Shown here: positions 1-7,727 of the stretch, piece after piece
Numbering within the stretch: the first letter of the stretch is position 1
Layout of the letters: the number at the start of each line of letters is the position of its first letter
Assembly (NCBI GenBank): GCA_001603955.1
Contig: LVAA01000040.1
Span: forward strand, 1-50,150
Length of the DNA: 50,150 bases
Direction: 5' to 3'
Source: Syntrophobacterales bacterium Delta_02
GTDB lineage: Bacteria; Desulfobacterota; Syntrophorhabdia; Syntrophorhabdales; Syntrophorhabdaceae
Position numbers and translations under genes: made by a program
Notes under the pieces: model-generated
Database searches by the model: none
The model's input: the letters and a program-made list of their open reading frames with translations, nothing else
What the model was told of the DNA's origin: nothing

Positions 1-1590
1 CCCCCGGTCCCTGTCCCGGGCTTCGTAGAGGCTTGCCACATCATGGGAGAACTTGTCGACTATGGCGGCGATCCTTTCATGGACCGCGTCAGCGTCCGCA
101 TCAGTAACCTTGAAAGCCGCGAAGAAATCATCCCCTCCCACATGACCTGTGAAGAACCTGCCGTTATTGGTGGCCTCCTTGAGGATATCGGCAAAGAGCA
201 GTATCGCCCTGTCCCCTTGCCGGAAACCATAGTAGTCATTGAAGGCCTTGAAGAAATTGAAGTCGAAATATACGATGACCCAGGATGAACCTACGTCTTC
301 GAGGGCCTTTTCGAGGAACTCCGCTATCAACGTGTTGCCGGGCAGTTTCGTCAGGGGGTTCTGATCGCGGGCGATGGCGATGTTCTTCTCGCTGATGACC
401 TTCAGCAACGATCTGGCGCTCAGAAAACCGATGTACCGGCCGTTCTCCGTGAGGAGAATGCCTTCCGACGTTTCATCAATGGCAAAGTACTCGAGGATCC
501 TCTCGATCTTCGTACAGATCTCCGCCACGGGGCATTTCACTATGAAATCCATGATCCTTTTCCCTGAGGCCTTGTTGAGGAGAAGGTCCTTCCCGTACCG
601 CGAATAGACGTACTCCTTGAGCTCGCTTTCCCGTATCAGGCCGAGGGGCTCTCCGTGTCCGTTCGTTACGGGGAAGAAGTTGTTGTCCCTGCTCTTCCGG
701 AACTTCTCGAACACCAATGACATGTCCGTGAAGGACGCGTCGCCCCCCGCGTGGATGCTGATGGGCTCGAGGTATTCCATCTGCTCGTGAAGGAGGGCAT
801 GGTCAAGGGTCTTTGCCCTCCTGTCCTCGCTGTTCAGGCGGCCGACGCATTCGTATCTCTCGCTGAGTTCCCCGGTCTCCAGGGTGGGCCTTTGTATCAG
901 GTATCCCTGGACGTAGTCGCAGCCTATCTCCTTGCAGAAATAGTATTCCTTCTGGGTCTCGACGCCTTCGGCGATCACCATGATGCCGAGAATGTGGGCC
1001 AGGTTGAGCACCTTGCCCACGAAGAGCTTCTTCTTTGAATCCGTCTCGATGCCGGCGATGAAGAAGCGGTCGATCTTTATGAAATCAGGCTCGGAGTGGT
1101 ACAGAAGCCTCAGGCCCGAATACCCCGTGCCGAAGTCGTCGATGGCGATCTTGTAGGCCTGCTGCCTGTACGCGGCGAGCACCGTGTCGTGGCTCCCCAG
1201 GAAATCCAGTTCATGCCTCTCGGATATTTCGAAGCATATCGATTCCGGCGGCAGGCCGTATTTCCGCAGCAGGCGCGCCGTATGCCCCGGGCTGTAGTCG
1301 GGCATGACGAGGACCCGGTTGTCTATGTTGAAGAAGAGCTTCATCTTCTGATGGCCCCTGATGGTGACGAATTTCCTGATCGCCTTTTCCCTCAGCCACA
1401 GTTCCACCTGGAAGAGCTTCCCCTCCGCGTAGGCGCCGTCAAAGACCTCCTGGATCTCCTGAAACCCCTCAGAGCTCCAGTTACGAAGCAATGCCTCGTA
1501 CCCGAGACACAGTCCCGTATGTATGCTTACCACCGGTTGAAAGGCATAATCCACCGAGGAAACGATCTGCTGCCATCGCTCCGTGCCCAT
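1..1590 (-). CDS. EAL-CBS-GGDEF cyclic-di-GMP protein (3' end cut by window)
   Basis: This is a cyclic-di-GMP turnover protein whose C-terminus lies beyond the left edge; 530 codons are visible. An N-terminal EAL phosphodiesterase domain covers residues 1-245, with GYEALLR (catalytic-type Glu32), DDFGTGYS near residue 150, KIDRFF, and AEGVET. A tandem CBS-like region follows (about 270-395), then the start of a GGDEF domain whose signature reads GGDDF at residues 485-489. EAL motifs look intact. Asp in place of Glu in GGDEF could weaken cyclase activity or make it a GTP-sensing domain, which is inference. The ATG at 1590 is preceded by an AGGAGGT ribosome site. It lies 137 bases downstream of the CBM48-like gene on the same strand and may be co-transcribed. 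Confidence 0.9.
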   Translation of the reverse strand, partial: MGTERWQQIVSSVDYAFQPVVSIHTGLCLGYEALLRNWSSEGFQEIQEVFDGAYAEGKLFQVELWLREKAIRKFVTIRGHQKMKLFFNIDNRVLVMPDYSPGHTARLLRKYGLPPESICFEISERHELDFLGSHDTVLAAYRQQAYKIAIDDFGTGYSGLRLLYHSEPDFIKIDRFFIAGIETDSKKKLFVGKVLNLAHILGIMVIAEGVETQKEYYFCKEIGCDYVQGYLIQRPTLETGELSERYECVGRLNSEDRRAKTLDHALLHEQMEYLEPISIHAGGDASFTDMSLVFEKFRKSRDNNFFPVTNGHGEPLGLIRESELKEYVYSRYGKDLLLNKASGKRIMDFIVKCPVAEICTKIERILEYFAIDETSEGILLTENGRYIGFLSARSLLKVISEKNIAIARDQNPLTKLPGNTLIAEFLEKALEDVGSSWVIVYFDFNFFKAFNDYYGFRQGDRAILLFADILKEATNNGRFFTGHVGGDDFFAAFKVTDADADAVHERIAAIVDKFSHDVASLYEARDRDRG

Positions 1591-1710
1591 ACCTGATACC
1601 TCCTCTTGTCTGTCGCTGTTCCTCTGTGTCCCGGTTATCGGCGGCAATTGTTAATAAAAGGTTAGGAAGGGGTTATTTCTTGATGAAATGTGGGCGGCGG
1701 CGCGGAGGAT

Positions 1711-1728
1711 GCCGCCCTTCTCGGCGGC
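1711..1728 (-). terminator. GC-rich hairpin at the stop of the CBM48-like gene
   Basis: GCCGCC and GGCGGC arms surround a 6-base loop and touch the stop codon of the 90-residue protein. There is no T-run after it on the minus strand, so an intrinsic terminator is only weakly supported. Confidence 0.25.
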
Positions 1729-2000
1729 TAAACCACGAGCACCGAGTGGCAGGCGGCGGACCCGTCTATCCTCACGTCCCGGGACGAAGGGTCCTTCTTC
1801 CATTCACCATCCACGATGAATCGATACTGATAGATACCGCTCTCAAGGGTTACCGTCGTTTCCCATGAACCCCGGCCGTCCTTCCTCAGGGGGAGTTCCG
1901 AAGGGTCCCAGGCGTTGAAGGAACCGGCCAGGAACACCTGACGGGCCCCGGTCTCGTTCAATCGAAAGACAACACGCTTTTTCATGTCCTCTTCTTTCAT
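1728..2000 (-). CDS. Small CBM48/AMPK-beta-like glycogen-recognition protein
   Basis: A 90-residue stand-alone carbohydrate-binding module. It resembles the early-set domain of AMPK-beta and of glycogen branching enzymes (family CBM48): VFLAGSFNAWDP, then LESGIYQYRFIVDGEW near the middle, then DPSS and a C-terminal beta strand. No catalytic domain is attached. I chose the ATG at 2000 (MKEEDMKKRV) because GGAGA sits just upstream; the frame stays open farther upstream, but that part overlaps the preceding gene. It probably binds alpha-glucan and may localise or sense glycogen. It lies between an unknown protein and a c-di-GMP protein on the same strand. The domain call is firm; the cellular role is inferred. 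Confidence 0.8.
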   Translation of the reverse strand: MKEEDMKKRVVFRLNETGARQVFLAGSFNAWDPSELPLRKDGRGSWETTVTLESGIYQYRFIVDGEWKKDPSSRDVRIDGSAACHSVLVV

Positions 2001-2025
2001 GTTCTCCTCTCTTATTGCCGGCGCA

Positions 2026-2493
2026 TCAAAAGTTGGCCGCCTCTTTCCCATCCCCCGGGACAAAGCGGTTGGGCAGCGTTCCACCCGGGCCCGCCGCGCC
2101 ATCCCGGGACGGAGTATATCCGCGGCCCTTCTCCCGCAGGATGCTCCTCACCGTCCAGGCGATCTTCCCTGCGCCGGCGTCGGCGGGAAGCGTGTGATCC
2201 GGCCGGATACGGAACGCGAGGGCGCTGGTAAGGCGTTCGTGATCGGGCAGTACAAGAATGGTCGATACCCCGCTCAGGAGGGAACGGGCAAAGTAGATAT
2301 CGATAAGGGTCTGTTCGTCCGGGGCAACGATGACCGCGAGGTCCTCTTTACCGCGCTTTCCGGCAATTTGCCTCTTGAACTCTTCGATATCGGAAACGGC
2401 GGTCATGCACCGCTCCCCGGCCCAGCGTCCCACGGCCTCAAGCAGGCGGCAGGCATTCCCCGACCTTTCCTTTGAAAAATAGATCACTTCCAT
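2026..2493 (-). CDS. Hypothetical protein with receiver-like fold
   Basis: A 155-residue protein of unknown function. The ATG has a strong AAGGAGG ribosome site. The N-terminal 125 residues alternate short hydrophobic strands and helices (MEVIYFSK, LAVIVAPDEQTLIDIYFA, VSTILVLPDHERL), as in degenerate response-regulator receiver domains. The usual acidic pocket and phospho-acceptor Asp are not evident. The C-terminus is Gly/Pro-rich and probably disordered. It lies 67 bases downstream of the PhoR-like kinase and 25 bases upstream of the CBM48-like gene, so co-expression is likely. A non-phosphorylatable receiver-like partner is possible but unproven. Confidence 0.65.
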   Translation of the reverse strand: MEVIYFSKERSGNACRLLEAVGRWAGERCMTAVSDIEEFKRQIAGKRGKEDLAVIVAPDEQTLIDIYFARSLLSGVSTILVLPDHERLTSALAFRIRPDHTLPADAGAGKIAWTVRSILREKGRGYTPSRDGAAGPGGTLPNRFVPGDGKEAANF

Positions 2494-2560
2494 GTCGTGC
2501 CTCCTTTCTCTGGGGGTTCTCCCCTGAAGGTATTTATATGCCGCGGATATTAATAATTGA

Positions 2561-4348
2561 TTAGGGACCGTTGATTTTTCTGTTAAGGCACGTCAGGCGC
2601 TCACGGGGGGGCCGGTCGCCGACGGGCAGGGTGATGACGAATCTTGTGCCCTTTCCCGGGATGCTCTGCACGGTGATCCTTCCGTTGTGGAGAAGGACGA
2701 TGTGCTTGACGATGGAGAGGCCGAGGCCCGTGCCGCCGAGCTTCCTGGACCTCGATTTGTCGACGACGTAGAACCGCTCGAAGATACGGTCGATGTGTTC
2801 CGAAGAAATGCCCGGACCGGTGTCGGCAACGGAGATGACCACGGTGTTGTCACGGGTCTCCATCTCCACGGTGATCCCGCCCGCGTCGGTGTACTTGATC
2901 GCGTTGTCCAGGAGATTGACGAAGACCTGCTCGAGCCTGAAGGCGTCCCCCATCACCGGCGGCAATTCCCGGGATGCCCTCACCTCCACGCGGAAACCCT
3001 TCGCGCGGATCTGTTCCTCAAAGATCTTGAGCACCCTTTCGACAAGGTCCGGCATGTTGACCGGCTCCAGTTCGAGGACAAGGCTCTTTTCCTCCAATCT
3101 CGACAGCGCCAGGAGATCGGTCACGACGTTGATGAGCCGGGCCGTGTTCCGTTTGATGATCATGAGGTAATGCTTCTGTTCCCCGGAGAGGGACCCTTCG
3201 GCCTCCATGGTCTCGACAAACCCCTTGATGGACGTGAGAGGCGTCCGCAGTTCGTGGGACACGTTGAGGACGAAATCACTCTTTATCTTCTCGAGCTTGC
3301 GTATCTCGGTGATGTCATGGAAAACGAGGACAACCTCCTGCCGGGAACCGAGATAGGTGGCGCTACACAGAAAGACCGCGCCGTTTATCGTCATCTCCCC
3401 GACGTGGTTCCGCTTCTCCACGTGGACCCTGTTCACCAGTTCGTTCAGCGCGGGCTCCCGTATGATCTCCCAGTAGGGTCTCCCGACCTCCACATCGCGG
3501 CCCATCAGGGTCTTCAAACTGTCGTTCATAAGGAGTACGCGCTCCTCGCCGTCGAGCACGAGAAGCCCCTCCTGCAGGGAGGAGATGATGCTGTTCAGTT
3601 CTTCCTTCTGGCGGGTAAGGTCGGCGAAAAGGCCCTGCATCTCGTCGGTCATATCGTTGAAGCTGTCGGCGACCTCCTTGAGCTCGTCCTGTGCCTTGAG
3701 CAGCACCCGGGCGTTGAAATCGTGCCCGGCCACCCGCTTTATGGCGGCGCTCAGCTCCCCGATCGGCCGGTAGATCGTCCGCGCGAAGATGAACGCCCCG
3801 ATGAGAGCCGCAACGAGGATGACAACGGTTATCAGCAGTATCTTTCCGTTAAGTTCCCGGGAGACGGTCTTTATATCCCTGAGGAACTTGCTGGTGCGCA
3901 GGACATACAGGGTCTTACCCTCCCTCTCCACGGGGACGGCGATGTAGAGCATCTCCTGACCCAGGGTATCGCTTACACGCAGGAACCGCCCCGTGCCGCC
4001 TTCCAATGCCTGGGAGATCTCGATCCTCGTGCGGTGGTTCTCCATCCTGGCAGGGTCTTCCTCGGAGTCGGCGATGACCCTGCCGTCGGGGGCGACAAGG
4101 GTGATGCGGGTGTTGATCTTCCTCCCCATCCTCTTGACGAAGCGATCGATCGCGGCGCCGCCTCCCTCCGACGGCATCCCCAGCGTCCGCTCCCCGAGGA
4201 CGATGGCAACGTCCTTCAACTCCCGCGCGGTTCTCTCTATCTGGTAACTGCGGATGAGATAGGAGGAGATGAGGACGATCAGGCCGGAAAGGGCAATGGT
4301 GAGGACGAGATACCCGCCGAATATCTTGAGAAAGAGGGAGCGCTTCAT
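2561..4348 (-). CDS. phoR: PhoR-like membrane sensor histidine kinase
   Basis: A 595-residue sensor kinase. Transmembrane helix 1 is about residues 9-31, followed by a periplasmic sensor loop (32-168), transmembrane helix 2 (about 170-189), HAMP (190-245), PAS (about 252-345), the HisKA box VSHELRTPL with phospho-acceptor His365, and an HATPase domain with the N-box NLLDNAIKYT near 478-485, VADTGPGI and GGTGLGLSIV. All catalytic boxes are intact. Its start overlaps the response regulator stop by four bases (ATGA), so the pair is translationally coupled. The domain order is that of PhoR. No pst/pho transport genes are nearby, so phosphate as the signal is an inference from family only. Confidence 0.9.
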   Translation of the reverse strand: MKRSLFLKIFGGYLVLTIALSGLIVLISSYLIRSYQIERTARELKDVAIVLGERTLGMPSEGGGAAIDRFVKRMGRKINTRITLVAPDGRVIADSEEDPARMENHRTRIEISQALEGGTGRFLRVSDTLGQEMLYIAVPVEREGKTLYVLRTSKFLRDIKTVSRELNGKILLITVVILVAALIGAFIFARTIYRPIGELSAAIKRVAGHDFNARVLLKAQDELKEVADSFNDMTDEMQGLFADLTRQKEELNSIISSLQEGLLVLDGEERVLLMNDSLKTLMGRDVEVGRPYWEIIREPALNELVNRVHVEKRNHVGEMTINGAVFLCSATYLGSRQEVVLVFHDITEIRKLEKIKSDFVLNVSHELRTPLTSIKGFVETMEAEGSLSGEQKHYLMIIKRNTARLINVVTDLLALSRLEEKSLVLELEPVNMPDLVERVLKIFEEQIRAKGFRVEVRASRELPPVMGDAFRLEQVFVNLLDNAIKYTDAGGITVEMETRDNTVVISVADTGPGISSEHIDRIFERFYVVDKSRSRKLGGTGLGLSIVKHIVLLHNGRITVQSIPGKGTRFVITLPVGDRPPRERLTCLNRKINGP

Positions 4349-5031
4349 TCCTCCACCCTGTATCCGGCGCCGCGGACGTTCTTTACTATGTGGGCGGCCT
4401 TCCCGAGCTTCTCCCTGAGGTGCCTGATGTGGACGTCGACGGTCCTGTCTATGACGTACTTTTCGTCTCCCCAGAGATGGGTCAGTATCTGGTCCCTCGA
4501 CTGGATGCGGCCCCGGCGCGAGGCCAGGAGCTCGAGTATCCTGAATTCCGTCGGGGTCAATTCCACCTTGTTCCCATCGACCTCCACCTCGTGCCTGTCG
4601 AGGTCGATGGCAACAAGGCCGGAGATGACCATCCTCCGGCTATCGTCATCGGTCCGGCCGTGACGCCTGAGGACGGCCCGTACACGCGCCACGAGCTCGC
4701 GGGGGGAAAACGGTTTCGTCACGTAGTCGTCTGCCCCCAGCTCCAGGCCGATGACCTTGTCTGTCTCCTCCGTCTTGGCCGTGAGCATGATCACAGGAAT
4801 GGACGAGAAGCGCTCCTGCCCCCTCAAGTACTTGCAGATCTCCAGTCCGTCCACATCGGGAAGCATGAGGTCGAGTACGACGAGGTCCGGCACCTCCTTC
4901 GCAAGGAACTGGTAGAAGGACTGCGCGTCGGCAAACCCGCTCACCCGGAAGTTCGATCTCTTCAGGTGGAGCGACACCAGCTCCAGTATGTCCGGTTCGT
5001 CGTCGACGACCGCTATCAATTGGCTCGTCAT
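4345..5031 (-). CDS. phoB: PhoB-like OmpR-family response regulator
   Basis: A 228-residue response regulator. The receiver domain (1-120) has acidic residues Asp10/Asp11, phospho-acceptor Asp54 in VVLDLMLPD, Thr84 and Lys106 in VTKPFS. The C-terminal winged helix (about 128-226) has the OmpR/PhoB signature LTPTEFRILELL and the RTVDVHIRHLREKLG recognition region. It lies directly upstream of, and overlaps, the PhoR-like kinase. GAGGT lies about 11 bases before the ATG. I see no clear Pho box in the 200-base region upstream, so self-regulation cannot be claimed from the sequence. Confidence 0.9.
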   Translation of the reverse strand: MTSQLIAVVDDEPDILELVSLHLKRSNFRVSGFADAQSFYQFLAKEVPDLVVLDLMLPDVDGLEICKYLRGQERFSSIPVIMLTAKTEETDKVIGLELGADDYVTKPFSPRELVARVRAVLRRHGRTDDDSRRMVISGLVAIDLDRHEVEVDGNKVELTPTEFRILELLASRRGRIQSRDQILTHLWGDEKYVIDRTVDVHIRHLREKLGKAAHIVKNVRGAGYRVEE

Positions 5032-5233
5032 ACTATGAGATTACCTCATCCCTTGCTCTTTGAAAAGCCGTTTCGCCGCTTCGCCGGAATGACGACCAGG
5101 CAGGAACCCGGCAGGAGCGCAGAGCGCTCTAAAACTCTGTTTCATAGTAAAAGTGAATTGTTAATTTTGGATTAAGACCGCGGATTTTTTCAGGACCCGT
5201 GAGGGGATATGTCTTTCCCGGTCGCGTGGAGGA
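5032..5233. other. Intergenic region upstream of phoB
   Basis: This 202-base gap must contain the phoB promoter and the 3' end of the HD-GYP transcript. It includes an AT-rich stretch around 5146-5178 and a fragment (GCTTCGCCGGAATGAC) resembling half of the REP-like hairpin at 13190-13215. No convincing -35/-10 pair, Pho box or terminator was recognised. Confidence 0.4.
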
Positions 5234-6307
5234 TCACATCTGTGAGGAGACCTTTCCCAGGAACACGATGAACTTTGTGAGCAGTTTTTCATCGAAGCAT
5301 TTTTTCATGCCCCGGTCGCGCGGGTCCCGTCCGGACCCGTCGTCCGAAGCGGCATCCCCGTCCGGCGTTCCGACCATGATCCGTGCAGCCTCCATCGGAG
5401 AGAAGGCCTCCTTGTACGGACGACGCGAGGTCATGGCGTCGAAGACGTCGACTATTCTCAGGACACGGGCGAGGATATTGATGTTCTTCCCTTTGAGCCC
5501 CATCGGGTAGCCCCCGCCGTTGTAATCCTCGTGGTGCTGGAGTATGGCCTTTTTCACAAAGGCGGGGATCTCCGCGTCGGCGAGCATCGCGAAGCTCGTC
5601 AAAGGGTGGCGCTTGATGACCTCCCACTCGACGGCGTTGAGAGACCCGTTCTTGTTGAGTATCTCCGGAGCGACAAAGGTCTTTCCTATGTCATGGAGTA
5701 TGGCGCCGACGCCGCATTGCTTCAGGAGTTCCTTCTTCTGGACCTCATGATAGGACTCGATATCGGGCACTATCTGCGCCAGGATCTCGGGGTTGCTCCT
5801 GAGGAAGGCGACCGTGAACCACAACACCTTCGTTGCGTGCTCGTAAGTTTTGTAATCGTGGCCAATCATCTTTGCCAGGGGCTGCAGGGAATTGGACTCG
5901 GCTATGAACATGAGTGAATGGGTTACAAGCGCCTGCGTCCGCCGCAAGGAATCGGGCTGCATTGTGCCCAGGCCGAGGGATGTCTCAAAGGTACCCCTGA
6001 CGACATTGGTGGAAACCCTGCTGAAGACCGACGCCTTCTGGTCGTCGGGCATCGCCTGGTTCTCGAGGATGTTTCCCAGGTTGCTCTCGAGATATTCCTC
6101 GTACTTGATCTCTTCATCGAGGTCGATGAAGACCTCTTTCTGCCCCGTCTCGGCGAGCAAGGCAAGCCGGTCCGTGCTCACCTCGTTGCCCGAGCGCGCC
6201 CAGAGAATGTAACGCCCATCCGGCGAAAGGACGTATATCTTGAACTTCGGCAGGCTACCCGGCAATATCGCGCCGGGAGGGATGGCCATGTATTTAGTAT
6301 CGCGCAT
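5234..6307 (-). CDS. HD-GYP domain protein, probable c-di-GMP phosphodiesterase
   Basis: A 357-residue protein with a PilZ-like/unassigned N-terminal region (about 1-130) and a C-terminal HD-GYP domain. The metal and signature motifs are present: HDIGK (His205-Asp206), HHEDYNGGGYP (about 258-268, giving GYP) and RVLRIVDVFDAMTSRRPY. It is therefore expected to hydrolyse cyclic di-GMP. I selected the ATG at 6307 (MRDTKYMAIP) because GGAGAG lies 9 bases upstream; an in-frame start 54 bases farther up is possible. With the EAL-GGDEF protein it is the second c-di-GMP gene within 6 kb. Confidence 0.88.
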   Translation of the reverse strand: MRDTKYMAIPPGAILPGSLPKFKIYVLSPDGRYILWARSGNEVSTDRLALLAETGQKEVFIDLDEEIKYEEYLESNLGNILENQAMPDDQKASVFSRVSTNVVRGTFETSLGLGTMQPDSLRRTQALVTHSLMFIAESNSLQPLAKMIGHDYKTYEHATKVLWFTVAFLRSNPEILAQIVPDIESYHEVQKKELLKQCGVGAILHDIGKTFVAPEILNKNGSLNAVEWEVIKRHPLTSFAMLADAEIPAFVKKAILQHHEDYNGGGYPMGLKGKNINILARVLRIVDVFDAMTSRRPYKEAFSPMEAARIMVGTPDGDAASDDGSGRDPRDRGMKKCFDEKLLTKFIVFLGKVSSQM

Positions 6308-6457
6308 AAGATGCTTCTCTCCTGACCTCAAGCCGCAAGACGGACATGGCAGTTCCGTCACAGGTCAACAGGATTATCGCACCCCGCGGTGAAAGCTTAA
6401 AGGAACGGGAAGATCGCGTATGTGTTGACGAATGCGGGGAAGATCGCGAGCGGCTGC

Positions 6458-6847
6458 TTACTCCTTTTTCTCTCCCCGTCTGCGGGCAATCGTCCTGTGG
6501 AACTCCACCTCGACAGACTCCCCAAAATGCTTCTTGTAAACCTTTCCAATGGCTTGCTGAATTTCGGACCGAAGGCTCTCGTAGGCCCTCATGAGCCGGA
6601 TCGCCTCGTTCGTCACCTCGGAACCGCCCCCCGAAACCCCCCCTATCTTCTTTCTTGTCAGGGCGAAACCAAGATTTTTCTCGCTATTTGCCATGACACG
6701 CCGGGCCTTGCTGTACGCCATGCCCAGCGAAAAGGCCGCCTCCCTCAGGGAGCCCGTCGCCTGCACCCCTTTCAGCAGCTTGTAGGGTCCCTCGCCAAAG
6801 ACCTTATCGCCGTCCTCGTTAAGCCATATCTTGTAGACAAGCTTCAT
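6458..6847 (-). CDS. ModE-type winged-helix protein (DNA-binding half only)
   Basis: A 129-residue protein matching the N-terminal LysR-like winged helix of the molybdate regulator ModE. It has YKLLKGVQATGSLREAA, SYSKARR-like recognition residues (MAYSKARRVM), and the conserved wing GGVSGGGSEVT. The molybdate-binding TOBE domains of full ModE are absent. It is divergent from a second copy at 7303 across a 455-base region with a double ModE operator. A separate di-TOBE protein is encoded at 29870, so DNA-binding and ligand-binding halves may be split between genes. Molybdate-linked control is inferred from family and from the operators. Confidence 0.85.
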   Translation of the reverse strand: MKLVYKIWLNEDGDKVFGEGPYKLLKGVQATGSLREAAFSLGMAYSKARRVMANSEKNLGFALTRKKIGGVSGGGSEVTNEAIRLMRAYESLRSEIQQAIGKVYKKHFGESVEVEFHRTIARRRGEKKE

Positions 6848-7302
6848 CCTGATCCCCTGAATCCGAATTATAGCCTATTCCGGCTGGAGATGGTACTGGT
6901 ACCGGCAAAGAAAGTCAGGCCCAAAAAAAAGTGTTGACAGCTCGTAAGCCTTCGTGAGATATAACGTACGTTATATTGATTGACATATAACGCTCCAGGG
7001 ATGTGAAGCAGCCACTCCCCGTCACCATGACGCGTTGATACACACCAGCCGCAAGAACGGAACAGGAACGAACACCATGGACCCTACGGTCTGGCCGAGC
7101 AGGAAGACCGTTGCCGGGGACAAAAAGAAGGAGGTGATCCCGCGCGACGTCGGCATCGACCGGGTCGAACCGATGTCTTGTGACGGCGTTGCGGCCGGGT
7201 TGAGCAGGAAGACCGGGGGGCCCAGGGAAATGATCGCGGGCGCCGCCAGCAACGCGGAGAAGAACGGCGGGGGGGGAGACATAGAGACCAGGGGAGATCC
7301 GG
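6848..7302. other. Divergent intergenic region between the two ModE-like genes
   Basis: This 455-base region carries the ModE operator array at 6959-6992. The segment 7028-7290 is open in one plus frame and one minus frame, and contains GAGCAGGAAGACCG twice, near 7095 and 7200. Neither frame gives a recognisable protein or a good ribosome site. It may be a decayed gene or a long leader of the 7303 gene. Confidence 0.5.
6959..6992. promoter_or_regulatory. Double ModE operator
   Basis: Three half-sites are visible: ATATAACG (6959-6966), CGTTATAT (6969-6976) and ATATAACG (6985-6992). The last two, separated by 8 bases, match the established ModE box CGTTATAT-N8-ATATAACG exactly. The first two form an 18-bp perfect palindrome. 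The site lies 112 bases upstream of the leftward ModE-like gene and 310 bases upstream of the rightward one, so it most likely controls the leftward gene. Confidence 0.8.
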
Positions 7303-7656
7303 ATGGAGATCGAGTACGACGTGTGGTTCGACAACGGAGGGAAGGCGTTCGGAGAAGAGTGTTACCGGCTCCTCGAAGCCGTGGAAAAGACGGGTTCTCT
7401 CAACAAGGCGGCGAGCGATGCGAACCTGTCATTCTGCGGCGCCCTCAGGACCCTGCAAAAAAGCGAGAAGAGGCTCGGGTTCCCCCTCCTGGAACGTAAG
7501 GCCGGGGGCATCTGCGGAGGAGGTTCGCGCCTGACGCCCGAGGGCAGGCTCTTCATGGAAAGATACCGGCAGTTCCGCCAGGAGTTGTCGGAGACTATAC
7601 CCGAGATATTCAGGGAATACTTCGATTTCGACGAGCCTCCCGGACCCCGGGGGTAG
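7303..7656 (+). CDS. Second ModE-type winged-helix protein
   Basis: A 117-residue paralogue of the protein at 6458-6847, with the same layout: CYRLLEAVEKTGSLNKAA, a helix-turn-helix core, GGICGGGSRLTPEG wing, and no TOBE ligand domain. Identity between the two is modest, so this is not a recent duplication. GGGGAGA lies 6 bases before the ATG. Stand-alone ModE N-terminal domains are known to act in molybdenum/tungsten or other metal-linked regulation. The target here is not shown, but matching operators occur upstream and at the molybdate operon at 30.3 kb. Confidence 0.83.
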   Translation: MEIEYDVWFDNGGKAFGEECYRLLEAVEKTGSLNKAASDANLSFCGALRTLQKSEKRLGFPLLERKAGGICGGGSRLTPEGRLFMERYRQFRQELSETIPEIFREYFDFDEPPGPRG

Positions 7657-7727
7657 CCCGGCCGGCCGGCAGGACAAGACCTGACGTTCCCGTGCGGTCA
7701 AGTTCTTCTTGAATCCTCACCGCGCCG

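Noticed and set aside
2687-4663. A 658-codon open frame antisense to the PhoR-like kinase
   Set aside because: Antisense to a gene with all histidine-kinase boxes; composition is an artefact of high GC.
7022-7282. An 86-codon hydrophobic minus-strand frame
   Set aside because: No ribosome site and no recognisable family; the DNA seems to be non-coding or decayed.
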